From the NCBI GenBank assembly GCA_043228905.1, contig JBHGNT010000025.1, positions 248,001 to 312,000 of the forward strand: 64,000 nucleotides of DNA, given 5' to 3'. This document shows positions 35,101 to 48,128 of this stretch, piece after piece (the first letter of the stretch is position 1; every line of letters starts with the position of its first letter). The translations under genes and the position numbers were made by a program. The notes beneath the pieces are model-generated. The model did no database searches, had not been told where the DNA came from, and saw only the letters and a list, made by a program, of their open reading frames with translations. This stretch comes from Azolla caroliniana. Its lineage: Eukaryota > Polypodiophyta.

Positions 35101-38100
35101 ATGCGAATCGAAGCTAACAACGCTAGCTATGACATGGTATTAAAAAATCAAGAGTTTGAAACTCAGGTGGAGAGACATGACGAAATTACCTAATTTGAGG
35201 AGTGAGTTGAGAGGAGCCCTTGAGTACATTAAAATGTTCATACCTGGCTCGTGTGATATCGGATTTTTGTGTTCAAACATGCGAATCGAAGCTAACAATA
35301 CTAGCTATTATATGGACCTAAAAAATCAAGATTTTGAAACTTAGGTCGAGAGATATGAAGAAATTAGCAATCTTGAGGAGGGAGTTGAGAGGAGCCCTTG
35401 AGTACATTAAAATGTTCATACCTGGCGCGTGTGATATCGGATTTTTGTGTTCAAACATGCGAATCGAAGCTAACAACGGTAGCTATGATATGGAACTAAA
35501 AAATCAAGATTTTGAAACTCAGGTCGAGAGATATGAAGAAATTAGCAATCTTGAGGAGGGAGTTGAGAGGAGCCCTTGAGTACATTATTATGTTCATACC
35601 TGGCGCGTGTGATATCGGATTCAAAAATCATGATTTCGAAATTGAGGTCGAGAGACATGAAGAAATTAGCAATCTTGAGGAGGGAGTTGAGAGGAGCCCT
35701 TGAGTATATTAAAATGTTTATACCTGGCTCGTGTGATATCGGATTTTTGTGTTCAAACATGCGAATCGAAGCTAACAACGCTAGCTATGACATGGTATTA
35801 AAAAATCAAGAGTTTGAAACTCAGGTGGAGAGACATGACGAAATTACCTAATTTGAGGAGTGAGTTCGGAGGAGCCCTTGAGTACATTAAAATGTTCATA
35901 CCTGGCTCGTGTGATATCGGATTTTTGTGTTCAAACATGCGAATCGAAGCTAACAATGCTAGCTATTATATGGAACTAAAAAATCAAGATTTTGAAACTC
36001 AGGTCGAGAGATATGAAGAAATTAGCAATCTTGAGGAGGGAGTTGAGAGGAGCCCTTGAGTACATTAAAATGTTCATACCTGGCGCGTGTGATATCGGAT
36101 TTTTGTGTTCAAACATGCGAATCGAAGCTAACAATGCTAGCTATTATATGGAACTGAAAAATCAAGATTTTGAAACTCAGGTCGAGAGATATGAAGAAAT
36201 TAGCAATCTTGAGGAGGGAGTTGAGAGGAGCCCTTGAGTACATTATTATGTTCATACCTGGCGCGTGTGATATCGGATTTTTGTGTTCAAACATGCGAAT
36301 CGAAGCTAACAACACTAGCTATTCTATGGAACTAAAAAATCAAGATTTTGAAACTTAGGTCGAGAGATATGAAGAAATTAGCAATCTTGAGGAGGGAGTT
36401 GAGAGGAGCCCTTGAGTACATTAAAATGTTCATACCTGGCGCGTGTGATATCGGATTTTTGTGTTCAAACATGCGAATCGAAGCTAACAACGGTAGCTAT
36501 GATATGGAACTAAAAAATCAAGATTTTGAAACTCAGGTCGAGAGATATGAAGAAATTAGCAATCTTGAGGAGGGAGTTGAGAGGAGCCCTTGAGTACATT
36601 ATTATGTTCATACCTGGCGCGTGTGATATCGGATTCAAAAATCATGATTTCGAAATTGAGGTCGAGAGACATGAAGAAATTAGCAATCTTGAGGAGGGAG
36701 TTGAGAGGAGCCCTTGAGTATATTAAAATGTTTATACCTGGCTCGTGTGATATCGGATTTTTGTGTTCAAACATGCGAATCGAAGCTAACAACGCTAGCT
36801 ATGACATGGTATTAAAAAATCAAGAGTTTGAAACTCAGGTGGAGAGACATGACGAAATTACCTAATTTGAGGAGTGAGTTCGGAGGAGCCCTTGAGTACA
36901 TTAAAATGTTCATACCTGGCTCGTGTGATATCGGATTTTTGTGTTCAAACATGCGAATCGAAGCTAACAATGCTAGCTATTATATGGAACTAAAAAATCA
37001 AGATTTTGAAACTCAGGTCGAGAGATATGAAGAAATTAGCAATCTTGAGGAGGGAGTTGAGAGGAGCCCTTGAGTACATTAAAATGTTCATACCTGGCGC
37101 GTGTGATATCGGATTTTTGTGTTCAAACATGCGAATCGAAGCTAACAATGCTAGCTATTATATGGAACTAAAAAATCAAGATTTTGAAACTCAGGTCGAG
37201 AGATATGAAGAAATTAGCAATCTTGAGGAGGGAGTTGAGAGGAGCCCTTGAGTACATTATTATGTTCATACCTGGCGCGTGTGATATCGGATTTTTGTGT
37301 TCAAACATGCGAATCGAAGCTAACAACACTAGCTATTCTATGGAACTAAAAAATCAAGATTTTGAAACTCAGGTCGAGAGATATGAAGAAATTAGCAATC
37401 TTGAGGAGGGAGTTGAGAGGAGCCCTTGAGTACATTATTATGTTCATACCTGGCGCGTGTGATATCGGATTTTTGTGTTCAAACATGCGAATCGAAGCTC
37501 ACAACGCTAGCTATTCTATGGAACTAAAAAATCAAGATTTTGAAACTCAGGTCGAGAGATATGAAGAAATTAGCAATCTTGAGGAGGGAGTTGAGAGGAG
37601 CCCTTGAGTAAATTAAAATGTTCATACCTGGCTCGTGTGATATCAGATTTTTGTGTTCAAACATGCGAATCGAAGCTCACAACGCTAGCTATGATATGGT
37701 ATTAAAAAATCATGATTTTGAAATTGAGGTCGAGAGACATGAAGAAATTAGCAATCTTGAGGAGGGAGTTGAGAGGAGCCCTTGAGTAAATTAAAATGTT
37801 CATACCTGGCTCGTGTGATATCGGATTTTTGTGTTCAAACATGTGAATCGCAGCTAACAACGCTAGCTATGACATGGTATTAAGAAATCAAGATTTTGAA
37901 ACTCAGGTCGAGAGACATGACGAAATTACCTAATTTGAGGAGGGAGTTGAGACGACCTAGTAGGTAAATTAAAATGTTCATACCTGGCTCGTGTGATATC
38001 GGATTTTTGTGTTCAAACATGCGAATCAAAGCTAACAACGCTAGCTATGATATGGAACTAAAAAATCAAGATTTTGAAACTCAGGTCGAGAGACATGACG

Positions 38101-41100
38101 AAATTACCAAATTGGAGGAGGGAGTTGAGAGGAGCCCTTGAGTATATTAAAATGTTCATACCTGGCGTGTGTGATATCGGATTTTTGTGTTCAAACATGC
38201 GAATCAAAGCTAACAACGCTAGCTATGACATGGTATTAAAAAATCAAGATTTTGAAACTCAGGTCGAGAGATATGAAGAAATTAGCAATCTTGAGGAGGG
38301 AGTTGAGAGGAGCCCTTGAGTAAATGAAAATGTTCATACCTGGCTCGTGTGATATCGGATTTTTGTGTTCAAACATGCGAATCGAAGCTAAAAACGCTAG
38401 CTATGATATGGTATTCAAAAATCATGATTTCGAAATTGAGGTCGAGAGACATGAAGAAATTAGCAATCTTGAGGAGGGAGTTGAGAGGAGCCCTTGAGTA
38501 CATTAAAATGTTCATACCTGGCGCGTGTGATATCGGATTTTTGTGTTCAAACATGCGAATCGAAGCTAACAACGGTAGCTATGATATGGAACTAAAAAAT
38601 CAAGATTTTGAAACTCAGGTCGAGAGATATGAAGAAATTAGCAATCTTGAGGAGGGAGTTGAGAGGAGCCCTTGAGTATATTAAAATGTTTATACCTCGC
38701 TCGTGTGATATCGCATTTTTGTGTTCAAACATGCGAATCGAAGCTAACAACGCTAGCTATGACATGGTATTAAAAAATCAAGATTTTGAAACTCAGGTCG
38801 AGAGACATGACGAAATTACCTAATTTGAGGAGTGAGTTGAGACGACCTAGTAGGTAAATTAAAATGTTCATACCTGGCTCGTGTGATATCGGATTTTTGT
38901 GTTCAAACATGTGAATCAAGCTAAAAACGCTAGCTATGATATGGTATTAAAAAATCAAGATTTTGAAACTCAGGTCGAGAGATATGAAGAAATTAGCAAT
39001 CTTGAGGAGGGAGTTGAGAGGAGCCATTGAGTAAATTAAAATGTTCATACATGGCTCGTGTGATATCGGATTTTTGTGTTCAAACATGTGAACCGAAGCT
39101 AACAACGCTAGCTATTCTATGGAACTAAAAAATCAAGATTTTGAAACTCAGGTCGAGAGATATGAAGAAATTAGCAATCTTGAGGAGGGAGTTGAGAGGA
39201 GCCCTTGAGTATATTAAAATGTTTATACCTGGCTCGTGTGATATCGGATTTTTGTGTTCAAACATGCGCATCGAAGCTAACAACGCTAGCTATGACATGG
39301 TATTAAAAAATCAAGAGTTTGAAACTCAGGTGGAGAGACATGACGAAATTACCTAATTTGAGGAGTGAGTTGAGAGGAGCCCTTGAGTACATTAAAATGT
39401 TCATACCTGGCTCGTGTGATATCGGATTTTTGTGTTCAAACATGCGAATCGAAGCTAACAATGCTAGCTATTATATGGACCTAAAAAATCAAGATTTTGA
39501 AACTCAGGTCGAGAGATATGAAGAAATTAGCAATCTTGAGGAGGGAGTTGAGAGGAGCCCTTGAGTACATTAAAATGTTCATACCTGGCGCGTGTGATAT
39601 CGGATTTTTGTGTTCAAACATGCGAATCGAAGCTCACAACGCTAGCTATTATATCGTATTAAAAAATCAAGATTTTGAAACTCAGGTCGAGAGATATGAA
39701 GAAATTAGCAATCTTGAGGAGGGAGTTGAGAGGAGCCCTTGAGTACATTAAAATGTTCATACCTGGCGCGTGTGATATCGGATTTTTGTGTTCAAACATG
39801 CGAATCGAAGCTATCAACACTAGCTATTCTATGGAACTAAAAAATCAAGATTTTGAAACTCAGGTCGAGAGATATGAAGAAATTAGCAATCTTGAGGAGG
39901 GAGTTGAGAGGAGCCCTTGAGTAAATTAAAATGTTCATACCTGGCTCGTGTGATATCGGATTTTTGTGTTCAAACATGCGAATCGAAGCTAACAACGCTA
40001 GCTATGACATGGTATTAAAAAATCAAGAGTTTGAAACTCAGGTGGAGAGACATGACGAAATTACCTAATTTGAGGAGTGAGTTGAGAGGAGCCCTTGAGT
40101 ACATTAAAATGTTCATACCTGGCTCGTGTAATATCGGATTTTTGTGTTCAAACATGCGAATCGAAGCTAACAATGCTAGCTATTATATGGACCTAAAAAA
40201 TCAAGATTTTGAAACTCAGGTCGAGAGATATGAAGAAATTAGCAATCTTGAGGAGGGAGTTGAGAGGAGCCCTTGAGTACATTAAAATGTTCATACCTGG
40301 CGCGTGTGATATCGGATTTTTGTGTTCAAACATGCGAATCGAAGCTAACAACGGTAGCTATGATATGGAACTAAAAAATCAAGATTTTGAAACTCAGGTC
40401 GAGAGACATGAAGAAATTAGCAATCTTGAGGAGGGAGTTGAGAGGAGCCCTTGAGTATATTAAAATGTTTATACCTGGCTCGTGTGATATCGGATTTTTG
40501 TGTTCAAACATGCGAATCGAAGCTAACAATGCTAGCTATTATATGGAACTAAAAAATCAAGATTTTGAAACTCAGGTCGAGAGATATGAAGAAATTAGCA
40601 ATCTTGAGGAGGGAGTTGAGAGGAGCCCTTGAGTACATTAAAATGTTCATACCTGGCGCGTGTGATATCGGATTTTTGTGTTCAAACATGCGAATCGAAG
40701 CTAACAACGCTAGCTATTATATGGAACTAAAAAATCAAGATTTTGAAACTCAGGTCGAGAGATATGAAGAAATTAGCAATCTTGAGGAGGGAGTTGGGAG
40801 GAGCCCTTGAGTAAATTAAAATGTTCATACCTGGCTCGTGTGATATCGGATTTTTGTGTTCAAACATGCGAATCGAAGCTCACAACGCTAGCTATGATAT
40901 GGTATTAAAAAATCATGATTTTGAAATTGAGGTCGAGAGACATGAAGAAATTAGCAATCTTGAGGAGGAAGTTGAAAGGAGCCCTTCAGTAAATTAAAAT
41001 GTTCATACCTGGCTCGTGTGATATCGGATTTTTGTGTTCAAACATGTGAACGCAGCTAACAACGCTAGCTATGACATGGTATTAAGAAATCAAGATTTTG

Positions 41101-44100
41101 AAACTCAGGTCGAGAGATATTACGAAATTACCTACTTTGAGGAGGGAGTTGAGACGACCTAGTAGGTAAATTAAAATGTTCATACCTGGCTCGTGTGATA
41201 TCGGATTTTTGTGTTCAAACATGCGAATCGAAGCTAACAACGCTAGCTATTATATGGAACTAAAAAATCAAGATTTTGAGACTCAGGTCGAGCGATATGA
41301 AGAAATTAGCAATCTTGAGGAGGGAGTTGAGAGGAGCACTTGAGTATATTAAAATGTTTATACCTGGCTCGTGTGATATCGGATTTTTGTGTTCAAACAT
41401 GCGAATCGAAGCTAACAATGCTAGCTATTATATGGAACTAAAAAATCAAGATTTTGAAACTCAGGTCGAGAGATATGAAGAAATTAGCAATCTTGAGGAG
41501 GGAGTTGAGAGGAGCCCTTGAGTACATTATTATGTTCATACCTGGCGCGTGTGATATCGGATTTTTGTGTTCAAACATGCGAATCGAAGCTAACAACACT
41601 AGCTATTCTATGGAACTAAAAAATCAAGATTTTGAAACTCAGGTCGAGAGATATGAAGAAATTAGCAATCTTGAGGAGGGAGTTGAGAGGAGCCCTTGAG
41701 TACATTATTATGTTCATACCTGGCGCGTGTGATATCGGATTTTTGTGTTCAAACATGCGAATCGAAGCTCACAACGCTAGCTATTCTATGGAAATAAAAA
41801 ATCAAGATTTTGAAACTCAGGTCGAGAGATATGAAGAAATTAGCAATCTTGAGGAGGGAGTTGAGAGGAGCCCTTGAGTAAATTAAAATGTTCATACCTG
41901 GCTCGTGTGATATCGGATTTTTGTGTTCAAACATGCGAATCGAAGCTCACAACGCTAGCTATGATATGGTATTAAAAAATCATGATTTTGAAATTGAGGT
42001 CGAGAGACATGAAGAAATTAGCAATCTTGAGGAGGGAGTTGAGAGGAGCCCTTGAGTAAATTAAAATGTTCATACCTGGCTCGTGTGATATCGGATTTTT
42101 GTGTTCAAACATGTGAATCGCAGCTAACAACGCTAGCTATGACATGGTATTAAGAAATCAAGATTTTGAAACTCAGGTCGAGAGACATGACGAAATTACC
42201 TAATTTGAGGAGGGAGTTGAGACGACCTAGTAGGTAAATTAAAATGTTCATACCTGGCTCGTGTGATATCGGATTTTTGTGTTCAAACATGCGAATCAAA
42301 GCTAACAACGCTAGCTATGATATGGAACTAAAAAATCAAGATTTTGAAACTCAGGTCGAGAGACATGACGAAATTACCAAATTGGAGGAGGGAGTTGAGA
42401 GGAGCCCTTGAGTATATTAAAATGTTCATACCTGGCGTGTGTGATATCGGATTTTTGTGTTCAAACATGCGAATCAAAGCTAACAACGCTAGCTATGACA
42501 TGGTATTAAAAAATCAAGATTTTGAAACTCAGGTCGAGAGATATGAAGAAATTAGCAATCTTGAGGAGGGAGTTGAGAGGAGCCCTTGAGTAAATGAAAA
42601 TGTTCATACCTGGCTCGTGTGATATCGGATTTTTGTGTTCAAACATGCGAATCGAAGCTAAAAACGCTAGCTATGATATGGTATTCAAAAATCATGATTT
42701 CGAAATTGAGGTCGAGAGACATGAAGAAATTAGCAATCTTGAGGAGGGAGTTGAGAGGAGCCCTTGAGTACATTAAAATGTTCATACCTGGCGCGTGTGA
42801 TATCGGATTTTTGTGTTCAAACATGCGAATCGAAGCTAACAACGGTAGCTATGATATGGAACTAAAAAATCAAGATTTTGAAACTCAGGTCGAGAGATAT
42901 GAAGAAATTAGCAATCTTGAGGAGGGAGTTGAGAGGAGCCCTTGAGTACATTAAAATGTTCATACCTGGCGCGTGTGATATCGGATTTTTGTGTTCAAAC
43001 ATGCGAATCGAAGCTAACAATGCTAGCTATTATATGGAACTAAAAAATCAAGATTTTGAAACTCAGGTCGAGAGATATGAAGAAATTAGCAATCTTGAGG
43101 AGGGAGTTGAGAGGAGCCCTTGAGTACATTATTATGTTCATACCTGGCGCGTGTGATATCGGATTTTTGTGTTCAAACATGCGAATCGAAGCTAACAACG
43201 GTAGCTATTCTATGGAACTAAAAAATCAAGATTTTGAAACTTAGGTCGAGAGATATGAAGAAATTAGCAATCTTGAGGAGGGAGTTGAGAGGAGCCCTTG
43301 AGTACATTAAAATGTTCATACCTGGCGCGTGTGATATCGGATTTTTGTGTTCAAACATGCGAATCGTAGCTAACAACGGTAGCTATGATATGGAACTAAA
43401 AAATCAAGATTTTGAAACTCAGGTCGAGAGATATGAAGAAATTAGCAATCTTGAGGAGGGAGTTGAGAGGAGCCCTTGAGTACATTATTATGTTCATACC
43501 TGGCGCGTGTGATATCGGATTCAAAAATCATGATTTCGAAATTGAGGTCGAGAGACATGAAGAAATTAGCAATCTTGAGGAGGGAGTTGAGAGGAGCCCT
43601 TGAGTATATTAAAATGTTTATACCTGGCTCGTGTGATATCGGATTTTTGTGTTCAAACATGCGAATCGAAGCTAACAACGCTAGCTATGACATGGTATTA
43701 AAAAATCAAGAGTTTGAAACTCAGGTGGAGAGACATGACGAAATTACCTAATTTGAGGAGTGAGTTCGGAGGAGCCCTTGAGTACATTAAAATGTTCATA
43801 CCTGGCTCGTGTGATATCGGATTTTTGTGTTCAAACATGCGAATCGAAGCTAACAATGCTAGCTATTATATGGAACTAAAAAATCAAGATTTTGAAACTC
43901 AGGTCGAGAGATATGAAGAAATTAGCAATCTTGAGGAGGGAGTTGAGAGGAGCCCTTGAGTACATTAAAATGTTCATACCTGGCGCGTGTGATATCGGAT
44001 TTTTGTGTTCAAACATGCGAATCGAAGCTAACAATGCTAGCTATTATATGGAACTAAAAAATCAAGATTTTGAAACTCAGGTCGAGAGATATGAAGAAAT

Positions 44101-44250
44101 TAGCAATCTTGAGGAGGGAGTTGAGAGGAGCCCTTGAGTACATTATTATGTTCATACCTGGCGCGTGTGATATCGGATTTTTGTGTTCAAACATGCGAAT
44201 CGAAGCTAACAACACTAGCTATTCTATGGAACTAAAAAATCAAGATTTTG
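32150..44250. repeat. Super-repeat copy B (collinear with A)
   Basis: Tandem second copy of the region-2 super-repeat. It contains one 14-mer (37,150-39,640) and one 11-mer (39,641-41,597) where A has two of each. B has four truncated units (junctions 32,825, 35,619, 36,633, 43,519) and 1-bp deletions at about 38,917 and 41,050. A full ancestral period of 12,242 bp plus 218 equals 70 x 178. Collinearity with A stops near 44,250, where A reads AAACTTAGG and B reads AAACTCAGG and the next units differ. The first unit (32,150-32,327) is a hybrid, starting ggtagctatgat like 15,994 and continuing like 15,460. Confidence 0.87.
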
Positions 44251-45640
44251 AAACTCAGGTCGAGAGATATGAAGAAATTAGCAATCTTGAGGAGGGAGTT
44301 GAGAGGAGCCCTTGAGTACATTATTATGTTCATACCTGGCGCGTGTGATATCGGATTTTTGTGTTCAAACATGCGAATCGAAGCTCACAACGCTAGCTAT
44401 TCTATGGAACTAAAAAATCAAGATTTTGAAACTCAGGTCGAGAGATATGAAGAAATTAGCAATCTTGAGGAGGGAGTTGAGAGGAGCCCTTGAGTAGATT
44501 AAAATGTTCATACCTGGCTCGTGTGATATCGGATTTTTGTGTTCAAACATGCGAATCGAAGCTCACAACGCTAGCTATGATATGGTATTAAAAAATCATG
44601 ATTTTGAAATTGAGGTCGAGAGACATGAAGAAATTAGCAATCTTGAGGAGGGAGTTGAGAGGAGCCCTTGAGTAAATTAAAATGTTCATACCTGGCTCGT
44701 GTGATATCGGATTTTTGTGTTCAAACATGTGAATCGCAGCTAACAACGCTAGCTATGACATGGTATTAAGAAATCAAGATTTTGAAACTCAGGTCGAGAG
44801 ACATGACGAAATTACCTAATTTGAGGAGGGAGTTGAGACGACCTAGTAGGTAAATTAAAATGTTCATACCTGGCTCGTGTGATATCGGATTTTTGTGTTC
44901 AAACATGCGAATCAAAGCTAACAACGCTAGCTATGATATGGAACTAAAAAATCAAGATTTTGAAACTCAGGTCGAGAGACATGACGAAATTACCAAATTG
45001 GAGGAGGGAGTTGAGAGGAGCCCTTGAGTATATTAAAATGTTCATACCTGGCGTGTGTGATATCGGATTTTTGTGTTCAAACATGCGAATCAAAGCTAAC
45101 AACGCTAGCTATGACATGGTATTAAAAAATCAAGATTTTGAAACTCAGGTCGAGAGATATGAAGAAATTAGCAATCTTGAGGAGGGAGTTGAGAGGAGCC
45201 CTTGAGTAAATGAAAATGTTCATACCTGGCTCGTGTGATATCGGATTTTTGTGTTCAAACATGCGAATCGAAGCTAAAAACGCTAGCTATGATATGGTAT
45301 TCAAAAATCATGATTTCGAAATTGAGGTCGAGAGACATGAAGAAATTAGCAATCTTGAGGAGGGAGTTGAGAGGAGCCCTTGAGTACATTAAAATGTTCA
45401 TACCTGGCGCGTGTGATATCGGATTTTTGTGTTCAAACATGCGAATCGAAGCTAACAACGGTAGCTATGATATGGAACTAAAAAATCAAGATTTTGAAAC
45501 TCAGGTCGAGAGATATGAAGAAATTAGCAATCTTGAGGAGGGAGTTGAGAGGAGCCCTTGAGTATATTAAAATGTTTATACCTCGCTCGTGTGATATCGC
45601 ATTTTTGTGTTCAAACATGCGAATCGAAGCTAACAATGCT
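44251..45640. repeat. Partial third copy of the 14-mer start
   Basis: Units from about 44,036 to 45,640 match those at 37,150-38,750 (offset 6,886) and those at 20,460, including AAATTGGAGG, GGCGTGTGTG, GTAAATGAAAATG, the TTCAAAAATCATG unit and CCTCGCTCG. A private change is GTAGATT at 44,497. After about 45,640 the order leaves the 14-mer. The same partial series appears again near 60,068-61,060 (offset 15,854). Confidence 0.83.
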
Positions 45641-47239
45641 AGCTATTATATGGAACTAAAAAATCAAGATTTTGAAACTCAGGTCGAGAGATATGAAGAA
45701 ATTAGCAATCTTGAGGAGGGAGTTGAGAGGAGCCCTTGAGTAAATTAAAATGTTTATACCTGGCTCGTGTGATATCGGATTTTTGTGTTCAAACATGCGC
45801 ATCGAAGCTAACAACGCTAGCTATGACATGGTATTAAAAAATCAAGAGTTTGAAACTCAGGTGGAGAGACATGACGAAATTACCTAATTTGAGGAGTGAG
45901 TTGAGAGGAGCCCTTGAGTACATTAAAATGTTCATACCTGGCTCGTGTGATATCGGATTTTTGTGTTCAAACATGCGAATCGAAGCTAACAATGCTAGCT
46001 ATTATATGGACCTAAAAAATCAAGATTTTGAAACTCAGGTCGAGAGATATGAAGAAATTAGCAATCTTGAGGAGGGAGTTGAGAGGAGCCCTTGAGTACA
46101 TTAAAATGTTCATACCTGGCGCGTGTGATATCGGATTTTTGTGTTCAAACATGCGAATCGAAGCTCACAACGCTAGCTATGATATGGTATTAAAAAATCA
46201 TGATTTTGAAATTGAGGTCGAGAGACATGAAGAAATTAGCAATCTTGAGGAGGGAGTTGAGAGGAGCCCTTGAGTACATTAAAATGTTCATACCTGGCGC
46301 GTGTGATATCGGATTTTTGTGTTCAAACATGCGAATCGAAGCTAACAACGGTAGCTATGATATGGAACTAAAAAATCAAGATTTTGAAACTCAGGTCGAG
46401 AGATATGAAGAAATTAGCAATCTTGAGGAGGGAGTTGAGAGGAGCCCTTGAGTATATTAAAATGTTTATACCTCGCTCGTGTGATATCGCATTTTTGTGT
46501 TCAAACATGCGAATCGAAGCTAACAATGCTAGCTATTATATGGAACTAAAAAATCAAGATTTTGAAACTCAGGTCGAGAGATATGAAGAAATTAGCAATC
46601 TTGAGGAGGGAGTTGAGAGGAGCCCTTGAGTAAATTAAAATGTTTATACCTGGCTCGTGTGATATCGGATTTTTGTGTTCAAACATGCGCATCGAAGCTA
46701 ACAACGCTAGCTATGACATGGTATTAAAAAATCAAGAGTTTGAAACTCAGGTGGAGAGACATGACGAAATTACCTAATTTGAGGAGTGAGTTGAGAGGAG
46801 CCCTTGAGTACATTAAAATGTTCATACCTGGCTCGTGTGATATCGGATTTTTGTGTTCAAACATGCGAATCGAAGCTAACAATGCTAGCTATTATATGGA
46901 CCTAAAAAATCAAGATTTTGAAACTCAGGTCGAGAGATATGAAGAAATTAGCAATCTTGAGGAGGGAGTTGAGAGGAGCCCTTGAGTACATTAAAATGTT
47001 CATACCTGGCGCGTGTGATATCGGATTTTTGTGTTCAAACATGCGAATCGAAGCTCACAACGCTAGCTATGATATGGTATTAAAAAATCATGATTTTGAA
47101 ATTGAGGTCGAGAGACATGAAGAAATTAGCAATCTTGAGGAGGGAGTTGAGAGGAGCCCTTGAGTACATTAAAATGTTCATACCTGGCGCGTGTGATATC
47201 GGATTTTTGTGTTCAAACATGCGAATCGAAGCTAACAAC
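45460..47239. repeat. Two 5-mer repeats (890 bp each)
   Basis: 45,460-46,349 and 46,350-47,239 are tandem copies of five full units. Shared marks are CCTCGCTCG with ATCGCATTT (45,582 and 46,472), GTAAATTAAAATGTTTATACC, GCGCATCG (about 45,797 and 46,687), the B-left/A-right hybrid with GGTGGAGAGACATG, and the CATGATT palindrome unit. Copy 2 ends in a different unit (gctatgac with GTTGGGAGG). Confidence 0.85.
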
Positions 47240-48128
47240 GCTAGCTATGACATGGTATTAAAAAATCAAGATTTTGAAACTCAGGTCGAGAGATATGAAG
47301 AAATTAGCAATCTTGAGGAGGGAGTTGGGAGGAGCCCTTGAGTAAATTAAAATGTTCATACCTGGCTCGTGTGATATCGGATTTTTGTGTTCAAACATGC
47401 GAATCGAAGCTCACAACGCTAGCTATGATATGGTATTAAAAAATCATGATTTTGAAATTGAGGTCGAGAGACATGAAGAAATTAGCAATCTTGAGGAGGA
47501 AGTTGAAAGGAGCCCTTCAGTAAATTAAAATGTTCATACCTGGCTCGTGTGATATCGGATTTTTGTGTTCAAACATGTGAACGCAGCTAACAAGGCTAGC
47601 TATGACATGGTATTAAGAAATCAAGATTTTGAAACTCAGGTCGAGAGATATTACGAAATTACCTACTTTGAGGAGGGAGTTGAGACGACCTAGTAGGTAA
47701 ATTAAAATGTTCATACCTGGCTCGTGTGATATCGGATTTTTGTGTTCAAACATGCGAATCGAAGCTAACAACGCTAGCTATTATATGGAACTAAAAAAGC
47801 AAGATTTTGAGACTCAGGTCGAGAGATATGAAGAAATTAGCAATCTTGAGGAGGGAGTTGAGAGGAGCACTTGAGTATATTAAAATGTTTATACCTGGCT
47901 CGTGTGATATCGGATTTTTGTGTTCAAACATGCGAATCGAAGCTAACAACGCTAGCTATGACATGTTATTAAAAAATCAAGATTTTGAAACTCAGGTAGA
48001 GAGACATGACGAAATTACCTAATTTGAGGAGTGAGTTGAGAGGAGCCCTTGAGTACATTAAAATGTTCATACCTGGCTCGTGTGATATCGGATTTTTGTG
48101 TTCAAACATGCGAATCGAAGCTAACAAT
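47240..48128. repeat. Mosaic units linking the 5-mers to the 1,726-bp repeats
   Basis: The order is GTTGGGAGG, then GAGGAAGTTGAAAGG/CTTCAG, then GTGAACGCAG (1-bp deletion, about 47,581), AGATATTAC, AAAAAGCAAG, and GGTAGAGAGACATG. The same order occurs at 57,809-58,590 and 61,136-61,920. A private change is AAGGCTAGC at 47,594. At about 48,020 two units present in those copies are missing and the series resumes with the aatactagc unit. Confidence 0.8.
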
